This document shows positions 33,531 to 45,426 of a stretch of 64,000 nucleotides of DNA, piece by piece. Origin of the DNA: Hyperoodon ampullatus (lineage: Eukaryota > Chordata > Mammalia > Artiodactyla > Ziphiidae); NCBI GenBank assembly GCA_949752795.1, contig OX457061.1, positions 10,187,492 through 10,251,491 of the forward strand, read 5' to 3'. Within the stretch, counting starts at the first letter, position 1. Every line of letters begins with the position of its first letter. The position numbers and the translations under genes are program-made. The notes under the pieces are model-generated. The model had not been told where the DNA came from and ran no database searches. It saw nothing but the letters and a program-made list of their open reading frames with translations.

Positions 33531-33811
33531 GAGACTCGTGGTGTCATCACTGGAAACCCCGGTACAAGGAAAAGGTTTGAGAAGGGAAGGGTAACAAGTT
33601 TATAGTTGATTGTCCTATAAAATTAAAGCAAAAACATGCTTGGAGTTCTTTCCCTTCCCACAAGGCAGGCTCAAGCCATTCACTGTCAGTGGTGCTTCCT
33701 TGGGGTGTTGGTGGAGGCCTGCTGTCCCGCCCAGGGCTAGAACCCCCTTCCACCAGGGCAGCTGGCACCAGCTTTGTTTACAGAATGCTGTCACTCCCGG
33801 GGCCTCACTGC

Positions 33812-33930
33812 ATCTGCTCAACAGCCTGTCAAGTACATACAACTATCATCCTCATTTTACAGAGGAGGAGACTGAGGTTCAGAGAGGGTATTATTTACCC
33901 AAGCCAGTCTCGGGCATAAGCAGATTTGAA
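33812..33930 (-). repeat. MIR SINE
   Basis: 'atcctcattttacagaggagg', 'agactgaggttcagagagg', 'ttatttacccaagccag'. Confidence 0.75.
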
Positions 33931-34834
33931 GGGAAGCCTTCAGATTCCACTGTATCATAGCAAAGTCTGACGACTGAAAACAGTTGGCCCTAAGCTTGCT
34001 TTCCATTGACTCAGGTTGGAGTCACTGCTTTATATAACTCAGAAAGGGCTGCGGACGAATGAAGTCTCCTTTCTGTTCGCTCCTTTTGTTTTCGTTCTTA
34101 GGTGCTTGTGACTAAATTCACTAATTTCGCTGCTGTCAAGGCTGTGTTAAGGAAAATGGGTTTGAACTGCTGTGGTTTTTGAGTACTGGGCTGGATGTCA
34201 GAAACCTTTGCCATCACGGGAAATCCTGTCACTCTGGATTTACTATCTGTTCCCCACAGCTGAATTCCTCAGCAGTGTGATTTAGCACCCTGGCTCCCCA
34301 TCAACCAGTTTTGGCATTTATTTGAATGCATTACCCCACTTGTTTCCATAAACTATTTTACAATTGTTTAAAATAAATGACTGTTTATTTCCACAAAAAC
34401 CATCTGTATTTCTTTACAGAGCAACAGATAACTGTATGTAAAATTTGGTAATGTCACAGTGACTCAAGTTAAGAGAAACAGATTGGATTGAAAAATTGGA
34501 TGCTAAGGGACAGTGTTAAAGATTTCCATTCTCTCTAACAAGTGATATCTGGATTTGAGGAAGAAAAAAATGTTTCTTCTTTTACAAGTAATATCTGGAC
34601 TCCTTTCTCCAAAGGGAAGTGCATCCACACCAGCTAGATGGTGACAGGTTATGGACTGTTAGCACTCCTCAGGGTGGTGAAGTGTCTGGCCCTTCCAGCA
34701 CCCTCCCCGCCTGAGCTGGTGTAAGAGAGTCTCCTTTCCAGTGGCTTCCAGCCTTTTCCAAGTTCTGAAGTTTTAGGTTGCCCAGGCTTTACCTCTTCTC
34801 GTTCTGATGTTAGTGTGTTCCATTTAGGCTTGTG
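33931..34834. other. Intron, unique-looking
   Basis: AT-rich. An imperfect direct repeat of about 17 bp (acaagtgatatctgga at 34539 and acaagtaatatctgga at 34584) is the only structure seen. Confidence 0.4.
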
Positions 34835-35134
34835 TGTGGTAGCTCAGATCACTCTGGTAGGAAGCATGTTAGGACAGGTTGCTGTGGCTGGAGAAGGCAG
34901 GCCTTCGTGAGGGAATGGCCTGATTGGGAGGCGGGACTGGCCCATGTCAGTGGGGGTCTTCCATTCTCCAGCCAGTGTCCAAAGCTTGATCCACACTAGT
35001 TCCACCCATCCCCAGGAAACCCAGTCAGATTTGGGGCACTATTGGGAGCCTCCAGACAGAGGGGACATTGGGAGTCAGACGGAGGTAGAGCCTAGGAGCG
35101 AGAGATGATCAGGAGGGTAGGCAAGCAGGCTGGG
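34835..35134 (-). repeat. Possible L2 fragment
   Basis: 'cagatcactctggtaggaagc' recalls the L2 phrase 'gatcactctggctgc'. The rest is weak. Confidence 0.35.
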
Positions 35135-35420
35135 CTTCAGGCTAGTCACCAAGTATTCACTAACAGCCCTTGTACCGTGGCCATCCTAGGAATGCAGGAA
35201 TACGAAAATGTGCTCCCACCCTCAACTTGCATGCAGCAAGTACAAGAAACAGGCCCACGCAGAGCTCTTTTCAGTATGAGTAGCACAGAGGAGTCCCGAG
35301 GCAGTGGCACCTGAGCAGAGTTTTGACTCCTCAAGGAGAGAATGAATGCTAGAAAACTGAAGTAGAGGGAAGATTATTCCAGACAGAGGGTTGAAATGAC
35401 ATAGTTTTGGAGGATGTTTC
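35135..35420 (-). repeat. L2 LINE fragment
   Basis: 'caccaagtattcactaac', 'atgtgctcccaccctcaac', 'gaagattattccagacagagg' in reverse L2 order. Confidence 0.6.
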
Positions 35421-35530
35421 TGGATTATTATGTCATTAGGTGGGAGGTGGAGAAGAGGGAGATGAGACCAATGTGGCAGACCTCTAGAGGTTCCAGCCCC
35501 CTTCTGGAGAACTAGAAGCACCCCTGCCCC

Positions 35531-35556
35531 CCCGCTCCCTCTCCCTCTCCCTCTCC
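35531..35556 (+). repeat. (CTCCCT)n microsatellite
   Basis: About four copies of a CTCCCT unit. Confidence 0.8.
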
Positions 35557-35599
35557 CAGTGCTGCTTGGAAAGCAGAGGCAGCAGCCTAGACGCATGAC

Positions 35600-35772
35600 T
35601 TATTGGATCTTTGGAACAACTCTTAAGAGGTAGGTTCTGTTATTATCCCTCTTTTACAGATGTGAAAGTAAGGCACAGAAAGGTTAAGTGAATTGCCCAG
35701 GGTCACACAGCCAGTAAGTGGTAGAGCTGAGAATTCAAACCCAAGCAGTTTGGCTTATAACCCTTACACCAT
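35600..35772 (-). repeat. MIR SINE
   Basis: 'aggtaggttctgttattatc', 'aaggcacagaaaggttaag', 'gcccagggtcacacagccag', 'cttataacccttacacc'. Clear. Confidence 0.88.
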
Positions 35773-36420
35773 ACCCTCTCAAATGTGGTGGGTTCAGCAG
35801 AGGTTGCAGAGGACTCCCTAGACACACATACACACAAACACACACACAATATTGAGCCTAGGGCAGGAATCATATCAGACCTTCTCCCAACACCTGGGCT
35901 GCAGGGATGGACTGCTGACACACCACCTCTTGTCTCAAAGCCTGAATGGAGGAAGGCATCAGGACTGCTGTAGAGGGAGGTTGAGGAGGCCAGACAGAGA
36001 CAGTATGGGATCACTCTTTGTTTTCCACAGTACCATCCAGAATCCATGAGGAGGACAGGGCAGGCATAGCTGTCCAGACTGGGTGGGCAATCTGACCCTT
36101 GGTTTGTGGTCATTGGCTCTCTCTGTGAATGGCCTCTGGGTGCCAGCAGCCCAGCCTCAGATCTCCAGTCATCTTCACCTTTGCTGCCCAGCTCCTTTGA
36201 GCAGCTTTGGAAACCTCTGTGGTCCACTCCGTGGCTTGACTTAGGACCACAGGAACTCCTAAACAGGCTCTCTGCCATTTTAGTCCCTGGCTCCCGAACT
36301 GTTCAGGTGTCTCCCCAGCAGCCGCTGAGCCCACATGATCTGGGAGGAGGCTCCAGGGGCCACAGTCCCTAGTCTGATCCTGCTGGAATCATCTCTAAGA
36401 TTGTTCAACCTCATTTTTTA
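35773..36420. other. Intron, unique-looking
   Basis: Contains a CA-rich microsatellite at 35824-35848. A 191-codon minus-strand frame (35703-36278) starts in this block and runs into the MIR. No recognisable protein. Confidence 0.45.
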
Positions 36421-36619
36421 AAATTGGATTTTTAATGACAGTAGTAATGCTAATCATATGCCCACAGTCAAAAAGCCAAACAAGATAGAAGTCTATAAAA
36501 AAAAAAAAAAAAAAAAAAAAAGTAAAAGCCTTCATCTTTGCTACTGCTGCATCCTGCACCCAAGGTAATTCTAAGGTAACAGAATAACCATGAGAACAGT
36601 TTGGTACATATCCTTCCAG

Positions 36620-36661
<42 letters not shown>

Positions 36662-36965
36662 ACAAATGTACATGCACACAAATATAAATGCACATATATA
36701 GCTTGGGTTTTACTTTATTAAAATGGAATATATACTATACATTCCATATCTTTTTAAATTTAATAATGTATCATAGAAATCTTCCCATGTCTTATTAACT
36801 TAGCTTAATTTTTTTTAACAGCTCCATAGCATCCCAGTGTACAGATACACTGTATTTATTTGATAGTTTCCTACTGGAGGGTATTTAGATCATGTGCACT
36901 TTTTACTATTGAAACAGTGCTGCAGTGAACATCTTTGAACATACATCATTGTGTGCTTGGAGTAA
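36421..36965 (-). repeat. L1M-like LINE with internal simple repeats
   Basis: 'cttcccatgtcttattaac', 'acagctccatagcatccc', 'acagtgctgcagtgaacatc' are reverse L1 3' words. It contains an A25 run at 36497-36521 and a (GT) run at 36624-36656. Confidence 0.6.
36624..36656 (+). repeat. (GT)n microsatellite
   Basis: Sixteen uninterrupted GT units. Likely length-polymorphic. Confidence 0.95.
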
Positions 36966-37039
36966 TGTTTCTTAGGCTAGAGTCCTTCATTGGTCAAGGT
37001 TGTTCAATTTTAAATGCCACCTTGTTGAAGTCATTCTAT

Positions 37040-37330
37040 TTAACAGAGATTATTAAGCACGTACAAAGAATCTGTTGCTGTGCCGGAGCTCTGGGAATAG
37101 AGTTAGGTTTTTTAAAAAGCCCCTCCACCCCCATCTTCAAAGAGTGCCCTGATTGGGAGGCCGGGGGAGAACAGCAAAAAATAGACAGCAATGCTTCTAA
37201 TCCAGCCTGCTCCGGCCACTGAGAGGAACACGGCCCGAAGGAGGTTGGGATGAAAGAGCTCTTAATTCCGACAGGGAGTCCGACAGGGCTGCAGAGAGGA
37301 GGGAGATGCCCAAAGGTGTGCCTCCCAACT
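37040..37330 (-). repeat. Possible L2 fragment
   Basis: 'attaagcacgtacaaagaatctg' and 'gagctctgggaatagag' resemble the reverse L2 3' end. Weak. Confidence 0.4.
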
Positions 37331-37949
37331 CCTCCCAGGAGCCCTTCTGCAAGGCTGGATGTTCAAGAAGAAATTTGTTCTAAAGAATTATGATGCTCCT
37401 GCATTTTCTCCTGCACAAAGAAGGAAATCTCAGCTGTACGCCCTTTCCTTTCCTCCTCTTGGCACTTTCTGATTGATGGTTGGAAATGATGGCGATACAT
37501 AAACTATTTTTCCTTTTATTTTATGACCTGGTAATAGCAGTAACATATTTCCAGTAAATGTTTTCTATCGCAATAAAAAAGTTGTAACAAGACTAGAAAT
37601 GGGTATAGTTAAACCCTAAAGAACTCACACTCTCAGAACTGTGGATTGAGGCAGTAACTCTGTAAATCATTTAACTTAGAAAAAGGCCCCTCTCCCCGCG
37701 ACAAAATCAGGGCAAGCGGATGGCGTTCACGTGAAGTGCCCGGCAGGTGGGTGCCCGCCATGGGGACTGAGGGGCTCTCAGTTTCAACCCCCTCATGTGA
37801 GACCAGCTACCCACCCTCTCTTCCTCCTACTAGTTTCCCACCCAACGTCTTCACTCCTTTCTGAAAAACTGATAAATGATCTCTCAACCTTACAATTGTT
37901 TTTTTTAACCCAAAGATCAAGAGGATTATAGAATGCTCTTTCTGGAACA
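37331..37949. other. Intron, no recognisable feature
   Basis: Unique-looking sequence. Confidence 0.4.
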
Positions 37950-38174
37950 CAGCAAAGCGGTGTGGTTAAGAGCACAGGCACTGGAATCACAAACCTGGAT
38001 TCTTCTGGCCTCGCTGTGGACACGTGACTTAGCCACAGTGTTTTTTCCTCCTCTGTAAAATGGGGATTAGAATAGGGCCTACCTCATTGTTTTATGATTC
38101 GGAAAGCTAATGCATGTAAAGGACTTTGTTAAGGGCCAAGGAAGTCCTCAATGTCAGTCACTGTTGTTATTTTC
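37950..38174 (+). repeat. MIR SINE, near full length
   Basis: 'gcggtgtggttaagagcacagg', 'acctggattcttctggcc', 'cctctgtaaaatggggatt', 'aatgtcagtcactgttg'. Confidence 0.88.
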
Positions 38175-38225
38175 TAAAAGGGCAAATTGATGATTTTGTT
38201 AAAATTTGAATAGTAGTATACAGCT

Positions 38226-38398
38226 GGCATTTATTGACTGCTTATTATGTCCTAGGCATTGTGTTCTGCATAATCTTTGCAATTACTCCACGAAGGTTTA
38301 GATCAACTAACTTGCCCCGTGTCACAGAGCTTTTGTAAAAGAGCCAAGATTTTAACCCAAGTCTTTCTAACTCCAAAACCCACACTTAAACCACCACA
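38226..38398 (-). repeat. MIR SINE
   Basis: 'gcatttattgactgcttatt', 'tcctaggcattgtgttctgc', 'accaagtctttctaactcc'-type words. Lies 51 bp after a forward MIR. Confidence 0.75.
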
Positions 38399-40554
38399 TG
38401 TCCACCTTCTAGGATTAGATACTCACAGCAGGAACAGAGGTGGTTACACTTTTTGTCTGTTTTTGTTTTGAGCAGTGAGTTTCAGTTTTATTTGGGGACC
38501 TTACTCTCTCCCCTGGGAGACAGCCTCTCAGATAGTTCTGAGGAACTGCTCTGAAGAGGTACTGGAGGAGCCAGGATATATAGGAATTTTTTGGCTGGGA
38601 AATTCAAGTAGTCGTGCAGACATCTTGGTAAAAGATTACTGCTAATCACAAAACCAGATATATCAAGATGGTTACACTTTGAATAGTTCTGCCTCACACC
38701 AGACATGTCCTCCTTTGGCTGGTAAAGATTTGAAGCTGATAATGCTGAGAGCCTGTGCTCTCAGGGCTCCAGGGCCAGGCAGAAAAGAAAAGAAGCATTT
38801 CCTTTCCCTAATTGTAGGCAGAGCCTCCTGCTCCTCAGCTGATGCTTGTTTAGGCTCTGTTACTCCTAAGAGGATGAATGGCTGCCGCTTCTGTGTATCT
38901 GGTGTCCTTAAACGTGCTCTAAAAATTAGTCCTTTCCCAGCCTTTGTCTTTAATTTCTGATTCTAGCTGACACCTTCATTAATGGTCTGGTGCAAGCTTT
39001 CTGTCGACTTGAAGACTACTGTGTAAAAATGGTTTTGCTGTCCTATCAATGATGGTCATAATTTCCCCAGTTCTCTCATCAGCAGTGAATTGAGTCTTGC
39101 AGCAAAGGAATGGAAACCCCAGTGCAGTGGTTTTAAAGTGATTTGTCTTGCAGACGGCGTCCTATTTCAGTAAAATCAGGTCAGTGCAGCACTGCTGGGT
39201 CACATGTAAGTCTGATACAAATTAGTTGGAGGAAATTCATCATTCCAACCTTAGGTTATTTTTAGCTTCTATAGCTTTTTAATATCTCTCTTTCTTTGTT
39301 TACATTTGCTTTAATAAAGTTTAATCATCATTGTCTCAGTTTCAACCAAGCCTTTGATAAAAGGAAAGAATGCTGTCTCCCCACCCCATAGAAGCAGCCT
39401 TTCCTTCACAGTTTTGGGGTTTGCTCCAGTTATACCATTGTTTAAACACTTAAACCCACTCCTGCTCATCTTCTCTGGCCGGCCCCCTTTCTGGGGTTTG
39501 TTTATTGCACAAACTGACCCCTTGACCAGTCTGTTCTTCATTGCTATTGAAAGTTAATGGGGGCAAAATTGCATTCCCAAACATTTGAACCTGAAGTGGC
39601 CAGGGCCGAACTTAGTTGATCTCTGGTGATCGGTTCAATTTAGTTACGATTTTTTGCCATTAGGCTGGGGCTGAATGATGGTGATTTGGTTGAGGCCAAA
39701 TGTCTGAAGAAAATTGGCTCTCTGATAAGAGTGCTGTTATCAGAGGGGGCTACCTTCTCATTTACATTTAGATGAGTATTGATTATTTATTTACTCAGAG
39801 AAGTGAGATTCCTTTCCAATCTTATCTTTCTCCTCTCTGCTTGTCAGCAGAAAGAGAGATAGAGCTCCTGACATCAGGCCAAGATAACAGCACTTTGTAG
39901 TAAAGATAAAAGTTGGAATGGGCCTTTTTCTAGTCTTGACTGAAAGGATAAGTTTTAAAAATTAGAACTGATGGGTCATGCTTTCAAAACCTTTCCTGAA
40001 GGTTTTGCAGTTTAACTAGGCGGGAGAATTGGTTTATTGGAACAGCCTTGGTCTTTCTTCTTTTGTAATAGGAATGGTATTTAATTTGATTATATTTGGC
40101 TGTTTCACTGAGAGCAAATTATATATTGGCTTTTTAGAGGAGGATAAAGTGTGACCTTATTGTCATGTCAGAATGTTCTTTTTTTATTATTTAAATTCCA
40201 AATTATCCAATCCAAGCCTGGGCGGGAGTATAAGCTACTAGTGGTTATCACTTGAATATGATTCGGTGCTTGTATTAAGATCAAACAGAAAATGATTACA
40301 GTCACCCCTAGAGGAAGAGCTGTCAGCGATGGAGCTGACACTAGATGCGAACATTTTAGCGTAGCTGATGTTAGGGCTGAGCTCTGATATTGACGCCGTC
40401 AGCTTGTCGGTGATGGCTTTGGCTTTGGCTCAGTGAGGGACTTGGGACTCAGCCGGCCCCTGCCATAGAGCAGACAAGGCTTGGTACGGCCTGCCGAGCG
40501 GGCCTCCCTGCCACCAGTCTCCTCAAGCCCGTTGTTGGCAGTGCCACCAGGAGA
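38399..40554. other. ~2.1 kb repeat-free intron
   Basis: One of the largest blocks without transposon remnants. It holds a cluster of six GATA-type motifs at 39720-39909 (separate entry). A repeat-free block with such clustering is a reasonable enhancer candidate. Confidence 0.5.
39720..39909. promoter_or_regulatory. Cluster of six WGATAR motifs with a perfect inverted pair
   Basis: Motifs: TGATAA at 39723, TTATCA at 39737, TTATCT at 39822, AGATAG at 39857, AGATAA at 39882 and AGATAA at 39904. The first two form a perfect 9-bp inverted repeat, CTCTGATAA and TTATCAGAG, with an 8-bp spacer (39720-39745). By simple chance about 0.4 such motifs are expected in 190 bp. GATA-factor binding is inferred from the motifs only. 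Confidence 0.45.
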
Positions 40555-41072
40555 AGTGTACCAAAGTATAAAGCTGATTGTGTCACTCCCCTGCTCTGTG
40601 AGCATCTGTTGCTTATAAGAGAGAATCTGGACTTTGACCAACAGTCTGGGCCAAGCATCCCAAGCGCCAGCTTCCCCTTGAAACCCCACAGAGCCTAGGC
40701 CCTTTGCACGTGGAGTTTCCCTTGGTCCATGTGGGCTCTCCAGTACCTCCTTGCCTTTGCACATTCTGTTCCCTCTATAGGAGTGCACTACTTCCCCTGC
40801 CCTCTCCCGGCTCCCGGTCCTCCTTCAAGACTCAGTTCAGATGTCTCCCCCTTAGAGAAGAAGAAGTTCATTGTCCCCTCTTCTGTATTCCCACAGCGCC
40901 TTGTCCTTGCCTGGGGAAGAGCACTGACTGGGGCTCTTTGACAATTTCATCTGCTCACGTGTGTCTTGCCACCTCCCCCGGCCTGCTTGAGGTCAGGAAT
41001 CATTGATTATTCATCTCTGTGTCTGGGACATTGTTGATGCTCCTAAAATGTTTGTTAGATGAATGTATGGAT
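40555..41072 (+). repeat. L2 LINE, long 3' fragment
   Basis: 'gattgtgtcactcccctgctc', 'cctttgcacattctgttccc', 'cttcaagactcagttcagatg', 'ccttgtccttgcctgg', then 'aaaatgtttgttagatgaatg'. Nearly the full L2 3' region in order. Confidence 0.85.
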
Positions 41073-41464
41073 GGCTTTGTAACACCACACATCTTTTGAC
41101 ATCTGTGCTGCCATGGTTTGTTCAGTGGGTTCTGACATATACTCACCATTTTTAGACTGTATTCGTAGGACCAGAGAGACTAAGGAACTTCAGGAATCCT
41201 GGCTGCTGAACAAGTCTCCGATCTTAAATGCTGCTTATAACTTAAAAGCAAGCTTGTTTAAATAGATCTGCATGCCCTCCTACCCCACACTCCTACCTTG
41301 GACACACGTGAGAAAGGGTACGGACATCTGCTCTGATGCCAACGTTCCCTGCCACTATGTACCTTCCCTTAACGGGGCTGTTAGCCTCTTGTGACTCTGA
41401 GGTTAGGCATTCACCTAAGCCTCACCACAGCGGTTCCTGCTCCAGCCTGTCCTCAGCAGCCGTC
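41073..41464. other. Intron, no recognisable feature
   Basis: Unique-looking sequence. Confidence 0.4.
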
Positions 41465-41622
41465 ACTGAGCTCATCTAATCATCATAGCAACCTTCTCAA
41501 GGGAGTTGTGTTATTCTCATTTTACAGATGAGAAAATAGGCAGAGATTGAGTAACTTCCCCAGAATGCATAGTGAGAGGGTGCAGACAGAGGAGTTTTCT
41601 ACTCAAAACCCAGCTTTTCCTC
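41465..41622 (-). repeat. MIR SINE
   Basis: 'ctcattttacagatgagaa', 'gattgagtaacttccccag', 'gtgagagggtgcagacag'. Confidence 0.75.
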
Positions 41623-42901
41623 TTATTTGCTCATGCTTAACTTTTTCTGGCTACAAGCAGCTCTTTCAGATTAAAGCAGCTCTTTAAGCTGGCGAATGGA
41701 AAACAGCTGACGTGAAGGTATATTCATGGAAGTGTTCAGCCTTTTCCTTTATCATTTTCCAGATAGGTGGTCCTCCAACTTGTTCCCATGCTCAGCAATA
41801 ATTATGATAGTTTAATTTGTTTATATCCCACTTCAATCCGAAAAGCAGTTGGAATACACTGATGGGATAAAAAATGCATGAATTGAAAAACTACTTGAAA
41901 GAAAATGGAAATAAAGGTCCAGAGGATTAACTGACACAGAAATGTGTGTCCAGTCATCACACATTTAGTGCTGAGCTTCCTCCTGGGCAAAGGAGAAAGG
42001 AAAACAGTATCAGTTAGTTACAAGATTTATGTTAAACTGTCTAAAGGTACAGAACAAGCTAGTTGCTCCAAGGAAGTACAGCTTTTCCAGATAGGGAGGT
42101 CTGAAGGAGGTTTCTCCCATGGGCCTTTAGAAATAAGATGCAGAGTGATAGGGGCGTATGGCTTCTCTCTCTTCAGGCTTTTGCTTTTCCTTCCCGTTAG
42201 GTTTCAACTCTCAGCTGGCTCTCAGCCTTTAAGGAATGGCAAGCCACATGCTTTTATGTTTCAGTCAAGGATTAAAGAGATCGAGGAAGCTGAACTGAGC
42301 ATGTATCCACCATCCAACAGATACTACAGATTTTCTTTGAAACTTATGTGTTGAGATGTTTGCCTTGGGTTTATAAAATCCCATAAAAATCCTGCCTGGG
42401 CATTATAACTTGGAACCCTCCCAAAGTGCCCAGAGCAGTATTTTGTTCCTAGACCATTCGGTGATGTGGTTTTACTGCAATAAATACATCATCGGAATGC
42501 CCAAGCAGGTTTTCTTGTCGCTGCAGAGTAACTGCTTCCCAGAATCTTCCTTTTGTGTTCTCTGCTGTGAAGGAGAGGGTATGTAGCTCCATGTGCAGCT
42601 GTGACATTTTAAATACTCTTTCCAAAGGGAGGATGTTGCCTTGAGAACTGTGTCCTATTTGGTGTGAAAGAGCCTCTTATATTTTTATATAATCATCTCT
42701 TTGGCAAAAGTATGTTAATAGAAACTGACCTCACAGCTTGTCTTTATAAAATGGCTTTTGGCTGCTGCTTTTCTCTCCTCCTGTGTCAGCTGCCTGAAAA
42801 TTAAATTAACATTTGCTAGAAACTATTGTCTGATATATAGTAGGTCTGGGTTGTCATAATCTTGATTATCATCAACAGACATATATTAAGAACTTATGAG
42901 T
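41623..42901. other. ~1.3 kb repeat-free intron
   Basis: No transposon recognised. A + frame of 136 codons (41944-42354) has no domain I recognise and no splice support. Treated as non-coding. Confidence 0.45.
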
Positions 42902-43147
42902 GAGCCACTGTGGTATGTAATATGTAGACTGTAGGCCTGGGCAGTCCTAGGTATGAATCCTAGCTCCACCACTTCCTGTGGGACATTGAGCAAGTTATTT
43001 AGCCTCTGTTAGTCATGGTTTCTTCCTCTGTAAAATGGGATTCATACTCTTTACATCCTAAGATGATGAAGAGTAAATGAGACGATCTTTATAAAAGGCC
43101 TAACGTAGTATCTGGCACATAGTAGGCCCTGTTCTGTTCTGTTATGA
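42902..43147 (+). repeat. MIR SINE, near full length
   Basis: 'cactgtggtatgtaatatgt', 'gaatcctagctccaccac', 'tttcttcctctgtaaaatggg', 'tatctggcacatagtagg'. Confidence 0.85.
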
Positions 43148-43172
43148 TCTCTTATAAAAGTCTAATGATATG

Positions 43173-43203
<31 letters not shown>
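43173..43203 (+). repeat. (CTG)n/(ATG)n trinucleotide repeat
   Basis: Seven GCT/CTG units run directly into three GAT units. It is on the sense strand of the intron. Confidence 0.9.
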
Positions 43204-43204
<1 letters not shown>

Positions 43205-43206
<2 letters not shown>

Positions 43207-43428
43207 GCTGACACTTAAATAACACTATTAATGTTCTAATTGCTTTACAACTATTAACTTATTGAATCCTCAGGCCTATAAACTAGGTGCTATTATTAGC
43301 CCCATTTTATAGATGAAACAGAGAGGTTAAGTAAGTTGGCCCAAAGTCATACAGCTAAGTTTCTCAGCCAGGACTAGACTGAGGCAATTTGGCCCCAAGT
43401 GCATGCCCTTAATCATCAGGCTGTCTTG
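43205..43428 (-). repeat. MIR SINE, near full length
   Basis: 'ggtgctattattagccccatt', 'gaaacagagaggttaagtaag', 'cccaaagtcatacagctaag', 'cttaatcatcaggctg'. Confidence 0.85.
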
Positions 43429-43576
43429 CTTCTAATATATACCCTGCCTCTCGTTACGCAGTGTGACCTAAAGTTATCAATCTGGCCTTTTCAGGGGAAA
43501 ACGTGCAAAATAGTCTTTCTCTGTGAAATATCTTATCCAGTGTTTGGGCAAGAATTAGGAGAGAAATTGAGATTTG

Positions 43577-43785
43577 GGGCTTCCCTGGTGGCGCAGTGGT
43601 TGAGAGTCTGCCTGCCGATGCGGGGGACACGGGTTCGTGCCCCGGTCTGGGAAGATCCCACATGCCGCGGAGCGGCTGGGCCCATGAGCCATGGCCGCTG
43701 AGCCTGCACGTCCGGAGCCTGTGCTCCGCAGCGGGAGAGGCTGCAGCAGTGAGAGGCCCGCGTACCGCAAAAAAAAAAAAAAAAA
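43577..43785 (+). mobile_element. Young cetacean CHR-type SINE (full length)
   Basis: Head gggcttccctggtggcgcag, intact A box and B-box region, A-tail 43770-43785. Target duplication agaaattgagatttg at 43562-43576 and 43786-43800 (15 bp, perfect). It lies 4.0 kb upstream of exon B. Confidence 0.96.
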
Positions 43786-43800
43786 AGAAATTGAGATTTG

Positions 43801-44317
43801 CAATAGGCAGTTTTCTGTTTGGGTCTAGATCTCAAGTCTCATCTACAGCTTAACTACCCTGCCTTCCCCAAAGTTAAGACCCATCCGTCCTTTGCTAAGT
43901 TCAGAAGTGGGTTTCCAAGTTGTTCCTTAGCTTTTATGGAAGACCATGGAGTACCGCGAGTGGAAGATGATGCACAACATGTTAGTGACTTAAAAAACTG
44001 GGCATACGTAGGAATATTCTGAACGACAGGGAGAGAGTCCTCCTGGATGGATGGAAAGATAAGGTGATCCTGTCTTCATAAGGAACCAGGATACAGCCAT
44101 AGCATGGGATATTTAGCATGTGTGGATTTCATTAAAATAAATTATTTCAGATCATTTATCATAGAAATGAATGTATAGAAACCACAAGTTAAGTAATTTA
44201 GAACCCAAGTGAATCCATGAATCTACAAAAAAATATATACTTATGGTACAAACTATGGCTTTTTATAATTAGTCTGTAATTTACAGTTTGTAAAAGGAAG
44301 AAACCTTCAAAATACAT
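43801..44317. other. Intron, no recognisable feature
   Basis: Unique-looking sequence. Confidence 0.4.
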
Positions 44318-44528
44318 AGGCTTTAGGGCCAAAGACCCTTGGGTTTCATTTCCCCCTCCTGCTTCCTACCTGTGTGATCTTAGGCTAGTTACTTCACCCT
44401 TCCAACCTTCAGAGTCCCAATCTGTCAAATGAGGATAATAATATCTGCCTCTAAGAGTTGCTGTGAGGATTCAGTAAGGTAACATATGCAGCATGCTTGC
44501 ATATAATGGTCATGCAGTAATTGAGAGT
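44318..44528 (+). repeat. MIR SINE
   Basis: 'tgtgatcttaggctagttac', 'ccaatctgtcaaatgagg', 'gctgtgaggattcagtaagg'. Confidence 0.8.
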
Positions 44529-44607
44529 CATCATAATATAATGAAGCCTAATAATACTAGGCTTCAAGGAGAAAGTCCTAAAGCTACTTTTAGGAAACAA
44601 ACTATTT

Positions 44608-44855
44608 AGTGGAAGTATCTACATTGACATATACACACTGCCATATATAAAATAGATAATCAACAAGGATCTACTGTATAGCACAGGGAACTCTACTCAG
44701 TACTCTATGGGAACCTATATGGGAAAAGAATCTGAAAAAGAAGAGACACATGTATATGTATGACTGAATCACTTTGTTGTACACCTGAAACTAACACAAC
44801 ATGTAAATCAACTCTACTCCAATATAAAATAAAATTAAAATAAGTAAATAAATAA
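44608..44855 (+). repeat. L1 3' end (cetartiodactyl type)
   Basis: 'gatctactgtatagcacagg', 'gaaaagaatctgaaaaag', 'ctgaatcactttgttgtacac', 'ctgaaactaacacaacatg', then A-rich tail. It is the typical L1 3' end of whales and ruminants, and moderately young. Confidence 0.88.
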
Positions 44856-45426
44856 TATTATAGTCCCCCCCCCAAAAAAGAAAAGAAATATCTACAAAAC
44901 CCAAGAAATAAGAAAGTGAATATGGAATGGTGGCATTTGTGGCTTAGAGAGTGATACGGGGACTTGTGTTTAGGGATAAGGGGCCCTTCCTAGTACTCCC
45001 TGCCTCCTCTGGTTTCCCTCGTCCACATCTCCCGGACAGCTACAGAGACCAAAAGGAAAAAGAGTACAAAGGAGACCAGCCTGAAATATACCCTGATGTG
45101 GCCAGGCCTTGGCTCCCTGAATCAGGAGAGGGGTGGCTTGCTTACCATCCAGTTGTCAGGTGGGCGAACAGCTCTAGATGCCCAAAACCCTATATATACA
45201 CCGTGCCTAGAGAGGTTACAGGGTTACTTAAGATGAAAGTATTGATCTACATAAACAGATGATGTCTAGTTTTGATTAAACTATTGCAAATGAAAGACCC
45301 ATTGGAGATGCCACAGGGTGTGGTAATTACAGTATCCTCAGAAAAATGGCATAGTAAGAAATTGGAGGACTTATAAGTATATACGATGTTTTAAAAATTA
45401 TAAAAGTGGGAAAAAAAAGAGAGAGA

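Noticed and set aside
35703..36278. 191-codon minus-strand frame
   Set aside because: Runs from unique intron into a MIR and has no family features. Chance frame.
36497..36521. A25 run as a processed-pseudogene tail
   Set aside because: No gene-like sequence upstream and no target duplication; it lies inside an L1M fragment.
41944..42354. 136-codon plus-strand frame in repeat-free intron
   Set aside because: Tested as a possible extra exon. No similarity to SIN1, no convincing acceptor/donor pair, and the A-to-B protein sequence is already continuous.
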